Origin: Tulasnella sp. 424
Taxonomy: Eukaryota; Basidiomycota; Agaricomycetes; Cantharellales; Tulasnellaceae
Length of the DNA stretch: 64,000 nt
Direction of reading: 5' to 3'
Assembly (NCBI GenBank): GCA_019633425.1
Contig: WSUB01000023.1
Coordinates: forward strand, 6,961-70,960
The position numbers and the translations under genes were made by a program. This document shows positions 23,691 to 34,658 of the stretch, piece by piece. Each line of letters starts with the position of its first letter. Positions within the stretch are counted from its first letter, which is position 1. A model generated the notes under the pieces. That model did not search any database, had not been told where the DNA came from, and was given only the letters and a program-made list of their open reading frames with translations.

Positions 23691-26380
23691 TAGTGGTGCC
23701 TCGGATCTGATGGTTTAAAATCATCTTGTTGAGCTACCTTGTCAATATTTGAGAGTGCGTGGTGGTCGAGTGTGTCCTTACTTTTCTGACTTCTTTTCTC
23801 TAGGGCGCCGGGAGTGGGCTCTGGTGTCATTATAATATTAATTATCGGAGCCCAGCTGCTGATCTCGAAGTATTTTATTCTAGCACACGCAACCTTACCT
23901 TATGTTCTGCGAGGGAATTGCAACGTTGTGACGATTGAATGGATATCAGGACAATGTTGTGGACAACTCTTTGTTTTGCAAGAACGTCCCTGGATCCTAA
24001 TTTCGACTGGTTTCCTCCTTCCGATCTTCCGACTTGGCTCCTTTCTCCTTGATGGCATGCCCGATGTCCACTCCCCTCCCATCGCCAACCAAGACCAAAT
24101 GTACTCTCGAATTCCATTGACACGCTCATTTCAAGTTTAGAACGAAGATCGCACTCGCTCGACAGCGGTCTCCCTCCACTCGAAGTTGGCGTATGGAGTC
24201 TGACATCGACCAACCCCAACGCTTTAGACTACATCCCCTCTTCCCACAGAAGGGTCTTGTTCGACCTTAGCGCTGTACAGCACCAGGATGGTTTGGGTTC
24301 GGGAGCTTCTCGAACGGAATTAGGAGGAGGGGGAGGAACGGCACGCCGGCTCAACAGTGCTAGTATGGACCGGAGAACAAAGCATGGATACACTCCAGAC
24401 CATCTTGGGCCGCTTACTAAGGATTCGACATCCACCTCTCTCCCTTCAACCTCTGCCCGACGATCTCACCTGTGGCCATTCGGCAGCCTCCAACAAGGAT
24501 GCGATCTAACAGCGCAACCGCGACCTACACTGCGACTGGCATGTTCGCGTTCGATCCTAGGAAACGGTAAGCACCATCGATCTCCTATTACCATCTATCA
24601 CTTACCTTTGGGCAAATTCATTATCCATCCACGGTCAGCATCTGGCCACCTCCGGAAAATTGACAAAAATCCTTCCTTCCTCTTCGGACGTTTCCTTAAC
24701 CGCTGCACCCAACGATTCTTTCCACCATTGACGCGACGCCCCGTCAATCATGCTGGACAACCGCGAAGGATAACTGCGTATTGGCGGCGGCTGGCAAGAA
24801 TTTCGCTTGTCGTAATGGAAGACGAGGGAGGGCGTCGAGAGGGCCTTTCCTCAGCAGTGACCGGTGGCATGTAGCGTTGAAAGTCGTAGGAAATGAGACG
24901 TTGGGAGGGAGATCTCGTTGCAGAAGATGGTTTTCCGAATTCGTCCATCAATCTCGGATTTCAACGGCCAGACCTCGGCACCTTCGACCGATTCCGAGCG
25001 GAGCTCGAGGCCAAAGATCCCGATGAAGACAGCGGCCAAGGAGCACTCCTCCCGCGACATGGACCGTCTCATCACACTCCTCGTCGCTCGTCCATCCCGC
25101 CGTAGCAATACCGGACTTCGAGACTGAAGGTCTCTCTCTGTGACCGAAGCGGATGTTCGTGAAGCTTGTCTATCACAATGTGCACCTCCTTTTCGATTTG
25201 ATGGCGCAATATTGCAAACGTTCACATGACAGTCAAGCCTGGTCGTTTAGGTCCGCAGGGCGAGTTTTTCACTACTTCGCACCACGCTCAACTGGGAAGG
25301 AACCTTACGCATTGCACCTTCCAGTGCTATCCAAGACTCGGAATTAGGAAGCTGGGGCCATACCGTCCGACACATCAACGCTGCTATACCAGCATCCCGC
25401 CAACTAAGCAACCCGCTGCGGGCCGGTTTGGGACATACGATGTGGAACTCCACCTAGTTAAGGAAGAATCTGGTGGACGTATAGCGCGAACGGCGGAGAA
25501 CGTCGGGATACATGGATTTCTTTGAACGCGTTGGGTCTTGTCTTGGTCTCCCCTTTTCCCCCAATTGCAAACATATGTCGCCCAGACACTGGCCGTGTGA
25601 GTGATAAATCCCTTTAGCATTAGTATTCACACTCGTTGGCTCATCGAATTACGACTTTCTCGTTTATAGCGACCACGACGCACCGAGGTTCGCCGTCAAT
25701 CCGATTCCTTCGCAGCATTCTCGACCCGCAGGGCTCGCTGCGAACACTTCCTCTCCCATATCCATGTGGGGCAGGCGGCGCTGGTGAGTCTGGACTCCCA
25801 AATTTATCAAAAGATAGCAAGCGCTCACGCCACTGGGTAAGCTCCTCGACCCGTCACTTCGACGGCAACGCCCACCCCACGTTTCTCGAGATAGATCAGC
25901 AGAAGAGTCTAAATAACCTTTGCGAACCCACCGAAACGGTTCCAAAAAGGATAGCTTCGCTTGGGCTGCCCGCAAAGGACGCGAGGATGAACGGGCAGTG
26001 TCGAGTTTCACGGAGCGAATCAAAGGGGGTCCCGCTATTGGGGGATCCACAACTTCGAACCGGCCCTTCTTGGAAGAACCAGGAGAACGGCTCTCTCAAG
26101 TCAACTTCGGCACCGACCTTCGCATCCCTCATTCCAATCGCCTTCACATTTCATTCTAGCCCTACAGTGGAATCGCTTACTGGAAATGGGGTGCTATACC
26201 GTTATACGGCGTCTTAGAGACGTTTGCCGGTGCAATTGCAATCTCCACCTGATCAATCACCTCGATACGGTTCTGATAAGCAGTATGACTCACCTAAATA
26301 AAGTTTCTATCTCGACGATATTAGTCCTCTTGTGAGCCATTTTTGAAATAATATAGGATAGACTTTCAACTGACCCCAAA

Positions 26381-26444
26381 GCAGTCCAACTTGGACTGCA
26401 AGTGAGGACCTAAAGCCAAACTTGAGCTTTATGTCCTCACTTGC
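26381..26444. repeat. Double inverted repeat upstream of gene 4
   Basis: It has the same architecture as at 19503-19566: a 19-nt palindrome at 26381-26399, then a 12-bp stem with arms 26398-26409 and 26433-26444. Both arms of the outer stem are unchanged, while neighbouring bases differ from unit 3. Confidence 0.75.
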
Positions 26445-26849
26445 ACAACCAGTGGCATAACCTTCAAGCAGAAACCCCTTAAACGGCGCTCCAATAACAA
26501 AGCCCTTAGTCTTCGCTGCAGGAAGGTCTGGGAAAGTGGTTTTCTGTGCAAGGTGGTCATGGTATCAAGCCTCATGTTCGATGATTCTGCATAGAATTGC
26601 GGGACCCTGCAACCCTATTAGGCAGTGATGTCAATCAGGGGGCGATTCGGAAGATCAATTAGATAGATGAGAGCTTGTATGTTACGCTGTCGTCCTTTAA
26701 CACACGGACGACTGAGCTCACTTTTCGTCCTCAGACCCCATCCACTCAGCTCTCCAGCTCCCGTTCCGTTTATCACGAACTCTTTAGCCTCTACCGTCGG
26801 ATAACCCCTTCCTCCTAAATATCTTCATTCGCATCCGAGTAATCTAAGC

Positions 26850-29800
26850 ATGCCGGACGACCAGATACCTCAGGACACGCGGCATCAAAGCCTAGACAAG
26901 GCCGTAAGTTCTCTACACATGCCAGCGCAGAACTATGCACTAAGGGATGACATCGAAGCGGGAAATCCTCGACGGAATGTCCGAACGCCGACTCGACCCA
27001 GCGAGAATCAAGACCACCGAAACCGAATCGCGTACAAAGGGAGGGCAAAGTACCGTTGTTCTTGGAACCATGATTCTTCCGGAACAGATCACGACATTCC
27101 TCCCTGAACACCTGCCGAAAAAGTTCCTTGAGATACAATTTGCAATAAAAAAGCTCAAATGGAATCGCGAGGATGTCGAAGCGTCGGCGACGTTCTTCAA
27201 GGTATCGTTGTCGTCACGCGGTGCCTTCGCTCTTCTGATTGCTCCATCAGTCCTTCGTCAACGAAGTCAGCGTAATGGCACAACTTTCCCATCCCAACAT
27301 TGTTGAGTTCATCGGTTTTGTTGAAGACACGGAGAAGGGTGATGCTTGGATCATTATACCTTGGGAAGCGAACGGAAACGTCCGAGAGTTCCTGGAGTCG
27401 GGCGAATGGGACATTCCCGAGCGGGTCTCCTTGGTGAGTGCGTTTGATGCGGGCTATAGATGAGCTATCTGAACGAAACATCGACCTAGGTTCAAGATGT
27501 AATCAACGGGGTGGAGTACCTACACACCAGACAACCTCCGATCTGTCACGGCGACCTTAAGTCGGTGAGTCCGTTAAGCCGCCGTTCGATATACTGTGCC
27601 CTAACCTACCCTCATTTCAGCTAAATATCCTAGTCAACGCGTCCTACAATGCAGTGATCACGGATTTCGGATCGGCCAGAATTAAACGAAACATGGATCC
27701 GACGAAAGATGACAGAATGTCAAAGCCGCCTCCGGCTGAAGGGGACAACAGCGACATCGTTCAAGACTTGCCCTCTCTAAAAGCCAACTTTAATCCTTTT
27801 ACATTGGAGCTCACTTTAACCGGACCTGGGTTTTCCCTGCGGTGGACGGCTCCAGAGGTGCTGAACAACGGGGTACAAGATTTTCCGAGCGACATGTGGG
27901 CTGTAGGGTGGATATGCTGGGAGGTAAACACCTATTTACTGCAGGGTCGTCGGTTCCATTTTTGCTCATATGTGCGGCTACGCTCAGATCTTCACCGGTA
28001 GACTTCCGTTTGATGAACTCAATGCCCAGGGGCTCATCATATCGCACGCTATAAAAGGAAAATTCCCAGCAATCAGGGAAGAAGCCCGACTGTCCGATAT
28101 TCGCGAACTGTGCGCTCTGATGTCGGACTGTTGGATTTCAAAGCCAACAGAGAGGATAGATGCTTCCATGTTTAAGCGAAAGGTTCGCTTAATGGTGAGT
28201 GCTTTGGTATTGGACATCAACGAGTATTGACAAGCCGTGTCTGCTAGCCATTTACAACACCTTCTGCCTCGGCCTCCGGTGATGCGAAGGCGCGGTCTGC
28301 GGCACTGTTACAGGCGCTTGGCACAATGTATTACAATCAGGATGACACAGCAATGGCCGAGTCCCACTATCAAGCTGCCATGGACGTTGCGACTCGAACG
28401 AGAGACGACAGGGGGAAGGGGGCTGCGTTAAGCGGTCTGGGAGCAATCTACCGTGCTCAATCGAGGTATGAAGAGGCGGAGAAGGCTTTGACGGAAGCGC
28501 ATGAGATTCACTCTCGAATCGGCAACGACTTGGGTGCGGCAAACGCGTTAGACGGCCTGGCGAATACCTACCGCCGTCAGTCAAAGAATCTGGAGGCGGC
28601 GAAGGCTTTCATGGAAGCACACGAGATCCACTCTCGCATCGGCAACTACATGGGTCTCGCAAACGCTTTGCAAGGCTTGGGGGATACCTATCGGGCCCAG
28701 TCGAGGTATGAAGAGGCGGAGAAGGCTTTCACGGAAGCGCACGAAATCCATTCTCGCATCGGCAACGACCTGGGTGTCGCAAACGCGTTGGACGGCTTGG
28801 GAAATTCCTATCGGGCTCAGTCAAGGTACCGGGAGGCGGAGAAGCCGTTGACGGAAGCGCACGAGATTCACTCTCGCATCGGCAACGACATGAGCGCCGC
28901 AAACGCATTGGACAGTCTTGGGGAAACGTATTGTGCTCAGTCGCGGTATAAAGAGGCGGAGAAGGCTTTCATAGAAGCGCATGAGATCCACTCTCGCATC
29001 GGCAACGACCTGGGTGCCGCCAACGCGTTAGACGGCCTGGGGAGTACCTACCACCGTCAGTCAAGGAATCGGGAGGCGGAGAAGGCTTTCATGGAAGCGC
29101 ACGAGATCCACTCTCGCATCAACAACTACATGGGTGTCGCAAACGCGTTGCAAGGATTGGGGATTATCTATAGGGTCCAGTCGAGGTCTGATGAGGCGGA
29201 GAAGGCTTTCACGGAATCACACAAGATCTGTTCTCGCATCGGCAACAACCTGGGCGCCGCCAACGCGTTGGACGGCCTGGGGAATACCTACCGCCGTCGG
29301 TCAAGGAATCGGGAGGCGGAGAAGGCTTTCATGGAGGCGCACGAGATCTACTCTCGCATCAGCAACCACATGGGTGTCGCAAACGCGTTGCACAGCTTAG
29401 GGAATATTTATCGGGCTCAGTCAAGGAACCGGGAGGCGGAGAGGGCTTTCACGGAAGCACACGAGATCTACTCTCGCATCGGCAACGACCTGGGTGTCGC
29501 AAACGCGTTGAATGGCCTTGGAAATATATATCGTGCTCAGTCAAGGAATCGGGAGGCGGAGAAGGCTTTCAAGGAAGCGCACGAGATCCACTCTCGCATC
29601 GGCAGTGACATGGGTGCCGCAAATGCGTTGAACGGCCTCGGGGAGATATATGATGCTCAGTCGAGGTATGAAGAGGCGGAGAAGGCTTTCACGGAAGCCC
29701 ACGAGATTCACTCTCGCATCGGCAGCGACCTGGGTGTGGCAAACGTGTTAGACCGTCTGGGGGATACCTACCGCCACCAGTCAAGGAATCGGGAGGCGGC

Positions 29801-30878
29801 GAAGGCTTTCATGGAAGCGCACGCGATCCATTCTCGCATCGGCAATGACATGGGTGTCGCAAACGCGTTGCAAGGGTTGGGGAATATCTATTGGGCCCAG
29901 TCGAACTATGAAGAGGCGGAGAAGGCTTTCACGGAAGCGCACGAGATCCATTCTCGCATCGGCAACGACCTGGGTGTCGCAGACGCGTCGGACGGCTTGG
30001 GGAACACTTACCGCCATCAGTCAAGGTGGACGGAGGCAGAGAATGCTTTCAATGACGCTCACAGCATCTACTCTCGGGCTGGGGAGCACCTCGGTATCGG
30101 GAACACGTTACGCAGCCTTGCAATGCTGTCTAGCGACCAGGGCAGATACGACGATTCGGAGGTGTTCTACCGCAGAGCAGCCGCTTCTTACGAGCTTGCT
30201 GAGGACGGTGACAGCAAAGCCGGAGCTCTATACAGCCTCGCGAAAGAGTATTTTACTCGCGGCCGATACCTCGAGGCAGAGGAGACTGTGGCCGAGGCCT
30301 TTGCCGTTTCGATCAGCGTTGGCAACGAGGAACGTCAAGCGGATGCTTCACACCTTTTGTCCATGATCTTCAAATCCCAATCTCGGTACAATGAAGCGAA
30401 GGAGGCGATAGTTCAAGCTGAAGCTGTATATGCCCGAATGGCCAATGATGCAGGGCGCGCGGCGACATTAGAGTTGCTCGGCGAAGTCCACTTCTTACAG
30501 GGCGCGTATGACGAGGCAGAAAGATGTTACCGCCTTGCTCAAGAGATATTCTCAAGCATAGGGGATGTTCACCGTGAGGCTACCCAGTTGCTCAATCTTG
30601 GGGTGTTGTACGGTTCCCAAGGTCGGCATGACGAAGCGTTGGGGTGCCTCGCCGAGGCACGAGTCGGATATGCTGGGATTGGCGATGAGAAGGGCGAAGC
30701 AAAGGCGTTGGATGGATTGACGGAATCATACGCTCTGACAGGCAAGTTTGTCGATGCAAGGGCTGCTTGTGAGAAAGCTCGAGCAACGTACGCGAAAATT
30801 GGCCAGCCGATGAGCGAGACGTGTACAAAGATGTGGGAACTCCTGCAGCGCCTGGACCAACCCACCGGATCGATGTAA
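26850..30878 (+). CDS. Kinase-TPR fusion protein 4 (TKL-like kinase plus 21 TPRs)
   Basis: Spliced model: 26850-26903, 26959-27201, 27251-27433, 27490-27564, 27621-27923, 27988-28194, 28248-30878, giving about 1231 aa. This is the largest paralog. The kinase (355 aa) is almost identical to gene 3 and has all catalytic residues. The last exon encodes 21 TPRs, nine more than gene 3 (360 aa exactly). The central block of 14 repeats shows an alternating pattern in places. Repeats with NTYR(R/H)QS and FMEAH alternate with repeats having YRAQS and FTEAH, which suggests expansion by 80-residue pairs. The kinase-TPR intron is 53 nt here versus 49 nt in the others. The apparent ATG at 28326 is internal. 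The upstream in-frame sequence encodes the first TPR and the linker PFTTPSASASGDAK. Confidence 0.88.
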
Positions 30879-30921
30879 ATGGGTCCTTTCTAGTCGTAAC
30901 TACCCCCTGGATTTTGATGGG

Positions 30922-30984
30922 GTATGTATTCCTGGTTCTGTCCGCCGAAGCGCTCCTCGGTTGCTAACGGCTCTCGTCTTCTAG
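30922..30984 (+). other. Putative 3'-UTR intron of gene 4
   Basis: The donor is GTATGT, 43 nt after the stop, with CTAAC branch-like motif, CTTCTAG acceptor and 63-nt length. The donor differs from its paralogs but is a better match to consensus. Confidence 0.55.
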
Positions 30985-31997
30985 ACGATTCCCCCCAATC
31001 TGCATACGGTCTGTTGACGTATTTCCCGATCCGTCTCGTGAAGGTCTCTTTCGATAATACCTCATGTAGCTCATTGTATTGCGAGCGCCTCTTTGTATAT
31101 TGCTGCTTATGTTTTGTAGAGTGCATTTGCCTCCTTCACCCAGGCCTTTCGCAAACTGACACTTCTCCCTATCGACCTTTGCCCAACGGTCAACCCTGCC
31201 GAGGTCCAGGACTCTCAAAATACGATAGTTCCACCTGATCGACCTAGCCACAAAGGTGGCGGACACTTCACATTTTCTACCATTTGGGCGACCCTTGGAG
31301 GGGAGCGGTTTCAGGTCGCCGCTGCATTCCATCCACCTATGTTTACTACGTACACTCCGGCTTGTACCGTTAGCATTTCATTCTCAGACGCCTATATAAC
31401 GTTGAATCTCCTATGCAACCTCTCACGTCACTCGACTTTAAGCAGTCTACAGGGTTGATCTATCGAAGAGGATTCCATCCGACAGACCTATTCTCTCGTG
31501 ACACCTTCTCCCCTACCCTACGCCAGTCCACTTTCAAAGTTCTTGGGGAGGTCACCATTCGCGGATTGTGAAGAATCGAAACCGTCACGGTTCCTTCCCG
31601 GAATGTCTCTGAGCATCATTTGGCGCCTTTGAATTGCCCCGCGTGGATGTTTGTAACCTACAAGTAATAGACTGTTCCCGCTGTTCCGGCTACCGATTCT
31701 AGTGTGCGTGAGTGATCAAAGGAATGTCACAGACCACTTCAGTGTCTCATTACTCTTTTCATCAGCATCTCCGTCAATGACCGGGTACTCGGACACCGGC
31801 AACGCCAGCTCGCCCAGGATGCTGTGGGATAGCGTTCTGAACGACTCTCCCGCATTCTCTTCGCCAAGATCCCCCCCGGACAATGCCTCTCAAGCTAGCG
31901 AGACCTGCTAGCTTTATCGGGGAGAGATGGATTTCACGTCGAACGTGAAAAGCCTAGATTTGATGTAGACCGTTTGTCGCAGTTTGGTTTTCCCCCA
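30985..31997. other. Spacer between kinase-TPR gene 4 and EF1-beta
   Basis: No gene is supported. The first 300 bp matches the 3' flank of gene 3. From about 31680 it is the EF1-beta upstream region that has been copied to 23345-23690. Confidence 0.6.
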
Positions 31998-32003
31998 TAT
32001 AAG
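31998..32003 (+). promoter_or_regulatory. TATA box of the EF1-beta gene
   Basis: TATAAG lies 84 nt before the start codon and is followed by a pyrimidine-rich leader, as expected for a highly expressed fungal gene. The same element is preserved in the stranded promoter copy. Confidence 0.6.
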
Positions 32004-32086
32004 TCAATCAGTCAAGTCTTCAATCTCGACTCATCCCAACCACTTCCTATCTCGCCCCTTTCAATCAAAAGAACGCCGAAAACATC

Positions 32087-32981
32087 ATGTTCCCGGATCT
32101 CAAGGCTCTCGAGAAGCATCTCTCCAGTCGCTCCTACGTCGACGGGTAAGCGCCGTCGTTGACTGAGAGACCATTATGTTCCAAGTCATCCTGATTCTGG
32201 ACTTTATCTCCTTGTTATACAGTTACACACCTTCGCAAGCCGATGTTGGAGTGTATACCTCTCTTGGCTCTGCCCCCGATGCTAGCCAATATCCTCACGC
32301 AGCTCGTTGGTACAAGCACATCGCCTCGTACGCTCAAGAACATGGAACTCTGCCCGGTGACAAGGAGGCTTCCTCAAAACTCTTCGGCACCGCTGCTCCA
32401 GGTGGTGCTGCTGATGAGGAGGAGGAGATTGACCTCTTCGGCTCTGATGACGAGGAGGATCCCGAAGCTGAGGCTGAGAAGCAGCGAAGGCTTGACGAAT
32501 ACAACGAAAGGAAGAAGAACAAGACTAAGCCAACTGCTAAGGTTAGTTCGATTTTACATGGCGTTTTGCGCTTATAGGAATACTAAATCCCTTTTTCTTA
32601 GTCCGTCGTGACTATGGAAGTTAAGCCATGGGAGGCCGAGACCGACATGGCGGAACTCGAGAAGACAGTTCGCTCTATCGAGATGGATGGGCTTGTATGG
32701 GGTGCATCAAAACTGGTGGCTATCGGTTATGGTGTCAGAAAACTCCAGATCACTCTGGTCGTTGGTAATTCCGTTTGTTGAAATACGCGATGAGGCGCTC
32801 GCTAATCGTTGTTCTTCAGAGGACGACAAGGTCTCGCTGGACGAGTTGCAGGAGAAGATTGCCGAGTTCGAGGACTACGTCCAGAGTACCGATATCGCTG
32901 CCATGCAGAGTAAGCGCGTTGTTTCTATGGTACTTCTGGCTCCGGCTGATGGTGTCGTTTCTCCTTGCAACAGAGTTGTAA
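32087..32981 (+). CDS. EFB1: Translation elongation factor 1-beta (eEF1B-alpha)
   Basis: Exons: 32087-32145, 32223-32541, 32602-32764, 32820-32909, 32974-32981, giving 212 aa, the usual length. It is the guanine nucleotide exchange factor that recharges eEF1A with GTP during elongation in the cytosol. The N-terminus (residues ~1-75) is the GST-C-like part, with [12 protein letters not shown]. An acidic linker follows ([15 protein letters not shown]) and then the C-terminal exchange domain ([27 protein letters not shown]). The protein ends MQKL after an 8-nt last exon. All junctions keep phase. The start is the only ATG giving the conserved N-terminus. It is a housekeeping gene that bounds the kinase-TPR array. 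Confidence 0.95.
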
Positions 32982-33339
32982 ACTGGGACTCCATTTCCTC
33001 GCGGGACGTCGACCTATTAGTAGTTTTGTTGGTTTGAAATATAAGTCCTGGACATCTGAGAATCACACTGTTTTGGTGAAGCCAAGGCGGCATGGCTTGA
33101 TTGGGGCGCTTTCAAGGTCTCCGGCTCGTGAGATCACAAGCCCCTGAGCAGTTTGCTCGTGGAATCCATCATCGTTCTCTGATTTGCTCTGATAGCCTCA
33201 GCTTCTTTCTCCTTGTCGCATTCTTAGCTTACAGTCTACCAGCGCCATCGAACGTAAAAGCGTACATCGTTCTCAAAACATCCTCTTTGTCCGGAACCGC
33301 ACTGTGAATCCGAAGAGTCATTTTAGCCCCGACTGCCGC

Positions 33340-33346
33340 TATATAT
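33340..33346 (+). promoter_or_regulatory. TATA-like element of the deaminase-like gene
   Basis: TATATAT lies about 66 nt before the start codon at 33412 and is followed by a CT-rich leader. The position fits a fungal core promoter. Confidence 0.45.
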
Positions 33347-33411
33347 CAAAACACTGCCCCCGACATCCTTCACTCTTCCACTATCAACTTTCACCATAAA
33401 CATAGCAAACG

Positions 33412-34658
33412 ATGAGCAAGTCTCAGTTCTATCTGCAGCAGTGTTCGGATGCTGCGTCGAAGTCCTCCATGTGCTTCCACCTCGGGGCCATCCTCGTGAA
33501 GGGAGGCAAGATCATTTCCACGGGATATAACCATCATAGGTAAGATGCTCCTTCCGTCGGGAACCGCCCTTAGCTGACGTCTTGGTGTTACATTAGGACG
33601 CATTATGACGGAAGCGACTCGGCTCATGGGCAGCGCAAGCCTGTATCGATGCATGCGGAGATGCATGCTATTTACAACGCCACCGGGTTAGTCTTCTTGC
33701 GGATGCTAAGCATCAACCAGCAGCTGTCTAACCCCCTATTCCCTTTCCCTAGAATGTCTCCGGCTTTTTCTCGCCAGGTTAAGGCCGAGTCTCGACGAGT
33801 TTCACCGTGGCGTCCACCACAGTACCAGTCATCACCATCACCATTAGGCCCTGCTTCCGGGTCTGGCTCTCAGTCGGATGCAGCATGGGTCGACGAAGAA
33901 GAAGACTACTGGGAACCCCAGCAGGATGTTCAACCGCCGCCTGCCACACGACAACCACAGCAACAACGACGACCCACAGCACCCACGCCTCAGAGACCAG
34001 CCAAAGGCCCGCCGATCTTTAAAGGGACGGAAGGGCGGCGCCAGGAAGAACTCCGCGCCGTCCGCACCCAGGAGCTTGCCCGCCAGCAGTCCACCAAGTT
34101 CGTCCTTGCCCAGCACCAGCAGCAGGGAGACCAAGAACCGGCGTCGACGGAACAGCAACGACAGTGGGAGTGGGAGTGGGTCGGACAATCAGAGCCATGG
34201 AAGGTTGAACCGTCAGCTCCAGTTGCAGCACCGGCCTGATGTGAAGATGTGGGAGTCGAGGAGGAGGGATCCCAGGGTTAACGGCGCAGGTATGCACGCT
34301 TTCTGTTCGAGGTTACTATTCTTCTGAGAAATGCTGACATCTTTTGATTGGCTTAGACCTGTACGTTGCGCGGTTCACCAAGAACGGGCTCGGTCCGGCC
34401 AAGCCATGCGGACGGTGTCTGGAATGGTGTCGTTGGGCTGGTGTCAAGCGAATCTTCCACTGGGACCCAGATGCAAAGCCTCACGGAAAGTGGGATGTGT
34501 TGAAGGTCAACGATCCGGAGAACGCATATTTAACTCATGCTGATGTTAAGATCAACAACGGAACGGTAAGCATAATGTTCTCGGGCTCGCGTTTTGATCC
34601 TGCGCTGAGTCGGACCTTTCTCATTCAGTTCAAGGCTTACGCTTACAGTCGGATATAA
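33412..34658 (+). CDS. CMP/dCMP deaminase-like zinc protein with long basic linker
   Basis: Preferred exons: 33412-33539, 33597-33686, 33753-33821, 33874-34289, 34357-34565, 34629-34658, giving about 313 aa. If 33687-33873 is one intron, the product is 290 aa. The N-terminal half holds GAILVKGGKIISTGYNHH and HAEMHAI (His62, catalytic Glu64). The C-terminal half holds PCGRCLEWC, the two zinc cysteines. Together they form the HAE/PCxxC zinc site of the cytidine/deoxycytidylate deaminase fold. The halves are separated by ~140 residues of Ser/Arg/Asn-rich low complexity, far longer than in standard enzymes. The frame must switch by one between HAE and PCxxC. The weakest splice call is the GTACCA donor at 33822. 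The substrate is unknown and could be a free nucleotide or an RNA/DNA base. The last intron (34566-34628) is stop-free and in frame. Confidence 0.72.

Larger units (their letters stand above)
23033..26849. other. Gene-free spacer between kinase-TPR genes 3 and 4
   Basis: It begins with the unit 3 flank and continues with the stranded EF1-beta promoter copy. From about 23690 it is the spacer of unit 4. No coding exon is supported. Confidence 0.65.
23690..32010. repeat. Tandem unit 4 of the kinase-TPR array (~8.3 kb)
   Basis: This unit is homologous to unit 3 throughout and ends in the functional EF1-beta promoter. It is longer than unit 3 mostly because its TPR exon has nine extra repeats (1080 bp). 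Confidence 0.8.

Noticed and set aside
28440..30050. Regular 120-bp repeats as a CRISPR or satellite array
   Set aside because: The repeats encode canonical TPRs in one frame with conserved packing residues and have no spacers.
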